Positions 62,158 through 64,000 of a stretch of 64,000 nucleotides of DNA are shown one piece after another. Position 1 is the first letter of the stretch. Each line of letters opens with the position of its first letter. The notes below the pieces were generated by a model. It saw nothing but the letters and a program-made list of their open reading frames with translations, did not search any database and was not told where the DNA came from. The DNA comes from Flavobacterium terrigena (GTDB taxonomy: Bacteria > Bacteroidota > Bacteroidia > Flavobacteriales > Flavobacteriaceae), in the NCBI RefSeq assembly GCF_900108955.1, contig NZ_FNYA01000006.1:150957-214956 (forward strand). The letters run 5' to 3'. A program made the position numbers and the translations under genes.

Positions 62158-62188
62158 TTACGTGTAAAATTAAAAAATTTATACGTAA
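62158..62188 (-). promoter_or_regulatory. Candidate operator of the toxin-antitoxin pair
   Basis: TTACGT (62158-62163) and ACGTAA (62183-62188) enclose an imperfectly symmetric TGTAAAATT…AATTTATA core, 11 bp upstream of the antitoxin ATG. Ribbon-helix-helix antitoxins usually bind such sites. No TAnnTTTG element is visible nearby. Confidence 0.5.
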
Positions 62189-62227
62189 TAAAAAAGTATT
62201 TAACAAAAAACCTGTAACTCGTGAACC

Positions 62228-62336
62228 GTTTCGATTTGGAAGATGCTTTGTTTGATTGAGCTATGTCTTGTTCGATTGAAACTATGCTTTGTTTGGTTTG
62301 AACTATGTCTTGTTCGATTTGGAAGATGCTTACTTA
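62228..62336. repeat. 21-bp minisatellite array 2 (about five units)
   Basis: About five units of the same 20-21-bp family as array 1, ending in the same truncated word ATGCTTACTT. It lies upstream of the toxin-antitoxin pair, which is thus bracketed by the two arrays. Confidence 0.8.
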
Positions 62337-62364
62337 AATTTAACCAACTTCTACAAATAGAAAT

Positions 62365-63227
62365 CTAAACCCACCAATACTTAAAACTGCTATTATAGCT
62401 AATCTTATCATTAGCCTCTACAATTTCAAATCGAAATTTTGCTAATTCTGATTCTTTAGTATTTGGGTTACTCATAAAGTTCCATGCTAAATGTAAAACA
62501 AATGTTTTTTCAATTTCCTTGGCGTGAATATCTGTATACTTAACAACTAAATATAATGGTGGGTATTCCATTTTGCTGTTATGATTGTCAACTAACATTT
62601 CTTTTGCTTTATATAACCAATATAAATCAATAAAACTTGAAGGAATTCTGATTTCATTTTTTCTGTTTTCTATCGAATAAGGTAATATAAAATTGAAAAA
62701 ATCGCCAAAATTTTCTTCGCCTATAAAATAAAACCAATTGAGATTTAATTTTTTTGATGTAATTTCAATTTCATCTTTGTTAATGGAGTATTTTATGAAA
62801 GGTTTTTTTTACTTGATTGTAATGTTTTCTGTATTTCATTAAAATCTACAAACCAATTCCAAGAAACTTGTTTAGCTACTCCTAAACCAATATTACTTAT
62901 ATCAATAGTAAGTTCATTATAGCCTCTTTTTGGATCCATTTCTGATAATTTTTTAGAGGAGTAATATAGTGAGAATATATTCTCCTCCTCTTCATTCTCT
63001 TCTTCATCAATATCATACTTGTATACGTAAAACTCAAAGTTGGCGATATTAATATCTGGATGATAACTATGTTCTCTTTGTTTTTTTATCTCTCTAACTG
63101 TAATAAAAGTAACTGCGGCAGTTAATAAAGCCGAAATTGCAGATATAAAATTTATCCAATCGCTTACAGTAAAAAGTATTATAAAATCTGATATCATAAG
63201 AAATTTCGTGAATCGGGATAACCTCAT
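62365..63227 (-). pseudogene. Membrane protein gene split by a frameshift in an A8 run
   Basis: Two frames on the minus strand, 63227-62793 (144 aa) and a second frame ending at 62365 with no start of its own near the break, join into one 287-aa protein if one A is added to the A8 tract (plus-strand T8 at 62803-62810). The downstream frame is then continuously open: SKKKPFIKYSINKDEIEIT and on. The N-terminus has a membrane segment (about 15-47) followed by VREIKKQREHSYHPDI and an acidic EEENEEEEN stretch. Causes could be mutation, sequencing error, or slippage used for expression. Function unknown. Confidence 0.75.
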
Positions 63228-63300
63228 AAATAACCAAACTTCCGTTTAAATCAACTATGAGCTATCATTGTGGTTTGCTAATATAACAAATTCCTACAAA

Positions 63301-63332
63301 AAAACCGTTCAATTTTTAAACTGAACGGTTTT
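63301..63332 (-). terminator. Terminator of the T9SS type B protein
   Basis: AAAACCGTTCA / TGAACGGTTTT (63301-63311, 63322-63332) with a T run on the minus strand, 18 bp after the stop codon. Confidence 0.88.
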
Positions 63333-63350
63333 GGTATTTTTATTTAATTC

Positions 63351-64000
63351 TTATCTCTTCAACGAGAAGTGAGCTTTAAACTGTTTTTGTTGACTGTTTT
63401 CATTAAAATCAATTGTGAACCAGTAATCTGTTGAAGGCGCTAGTTGCCCATTATAGGTTCCATCCCATCCTGCACTTTGATCTGTTGGACTTAATTGTTT
63501 AATTAATTTTCCGTATCTATCAAAGATATATAGTTTAGCATTCGCTTGATTTAATCCAACCACATTCCAAGTATCGTGAATTCCGTCACCATTTGGTGTG
63601 AAATATTTAGGGTAATCTATCACCATAATTGGTTGTGTTAGACTTGTACATCCTTCAGTATCTTCTACCATAATTTCATGTGAACCAGCTTGAACTCCTG
63701 TAAACACATTTGAACTTTGCCATGCACCTCCATCTAATGAATAAATTAGATTTCCAGTTCCTACTGGGTTTACTGTTACTGTGATTGTAGCATTATCAGT
63801 AAATGCTTCCGTTACAACATATGTGAAATCTGTTGCTGGATAAACTGTAGTTACTATAGCCTGATCTGCTGCTGCCTTACAACCAGTTATTGTATTAGTT
63901 ACAATCACTTGGTATGTTCCTGGTAAAGTTACTTCATGAGTTGGTCCGTTTGTACTTGCTAATACATCATACGTATTTGTAGCTGTATTTAACATATACC
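63351..64000 (-). CDS. T9SS type B (gliding-associated) C-terminal domain protein, 5' part off window
   Basis: The visible 216 C-terminal residues hold Ig/PKD-like or SprB-type repeats (TVNPVGTGNLIYSLDGGAWQSS…) and end in the type B sorting domain YPKYFTPNGDGIHDTWNV … KLYIFDRYGKLIKQLSP. This targets large adhesins and gliding-related surface proteins through the type IX secretion system. The gene continues beyond the right edge, and the full protein is probably very large. Confidence 0.9.
   Translation of the reverse strand, partial: YMLNTATNTYDVLASTNGPTHEVTLPGTYQVIVTNTITGCKAAADQAIVTTVYPATDFTYVVTEAFTDNATITVTVNPVGTGNLIYSLDGGAWQSSNVFTGVQAGSHEIMVEDTEGCTSLTQPIMVIDYPKYFTPNGDGIHDTWNVVGLNQANAKLYIFDRYGKLIKQLSPTDQSAGWDGTYNGQLAPSTDYWFTIDFNENSQQKQFKAHFSLKR

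Noticed and set aside
61200..62336. The two 21-bp arrays as a CRISPR array
   Set aside because: Units are contiguous without unique spacers, and no cas genes are present.

Overview
The window is AT-rich chromosomal DNA of a Bacteroidota member, most likely a Flavobacterium-like species of Flavobacteriaceae. Three things support this. The gene complement is flavobacterial: DUF3822-rsmD, DUF2520-kdsC-like-UbiA-maf, YkgJ, DUF2911, DUF1573 and CvfB genes, an ECF sigma/anti-sigma/Spy-like trio, and type IX secretion (T9SS) C-terminal sorting domains of both type A and type B. Many genes carry the Bacteroidota promoter signature, a -7 element TAnnTTTG sometimes with a -33 TTG/TTTG 17-20 bp upstream. 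The ribosome binding sites are weak. No rRNA, tRNA, prophage, complete insertion sequence or CRISPR array was seen.

Layout. 0-5.7 kb: kdsB (cut by the left edge), a RecD/Dda-like helicase, DUF3822-rsmD, two tandem CAP-domain lipoproteins and pdxH. 5.7-8.9 kb: a leftward operon pyrR-pyrB-(110-aa protein)-(two tiny membrane proteins)-rnz. 9.0-11.8 kb: a leftward operon DUF2520-kdsC-like-ubiA-maf. 11.9-17.4 kb: yaaA, then a leftward tetR-tolC-hlyD-emrB efflux operon with overlapping palindromic operators. 17.5-24.2 kb: a complete leftward trp operon (E-G-D-C-F-B-A), preceded by a leader peptide with three tandem Trp codons and a terminator hairpin, which reads as classical attenuation. 24.4-32.3 kb: Smr-domain protein, cysteine desulfurase, DUF2911, SRPBCC-photolyase, HAD phosphatase, the ECF sigma trio and a Ycf48-like lipoprotein. 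32.4-37.8 kb: an Arg/Pro-repeat secreted protein, RsmB-like methyltransferase, a T9SS-exported endonuclease I, and two tandem YkgJ cysteine-cluster genes each followed by the same palindromic element. 37.8-44.3 kb: rluD, PASTA protein, ddl, coaD, DEAD-box helicase, M14 peptidase. 44.4-50.7 kb: an RND efflux operon (adaptor-pump-outer-membrane factor) and a small exported orphan. 50.7-58.4 kb: NUDIX, pyrE, CvfB, CPA2 antiporter, rhodanese, a marR-nitroreductase-yceI operon with two operator palindromes, and DUF1573. 58.5-64 kb: valS, then an accessory patch made of a 21-bp minisatellite, a PIN-domain toxin with its antitoxin, a second block of the same minisatellite, a membrane protein gene broken by a frameshift in an A8 run, and the 3' end of a T9SS type B protein.

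Most of the window is housekeeping: pyrimidine, tryptophan, PLP and coenzyme A synthesis, cell wall, and tRNA/rRNA modification. The signals most worth following are the trp leader/attenuator, the toxin-antitoxin cassette between two arrays of one 21-bp repeat, the MarR and TetR operator pairs, the group of promoters placed exactly four bases before an ATG (predicted leaderless mRNAs), and the A8 frameshift. I did not see a convincing wholly new defence or metabolic system.
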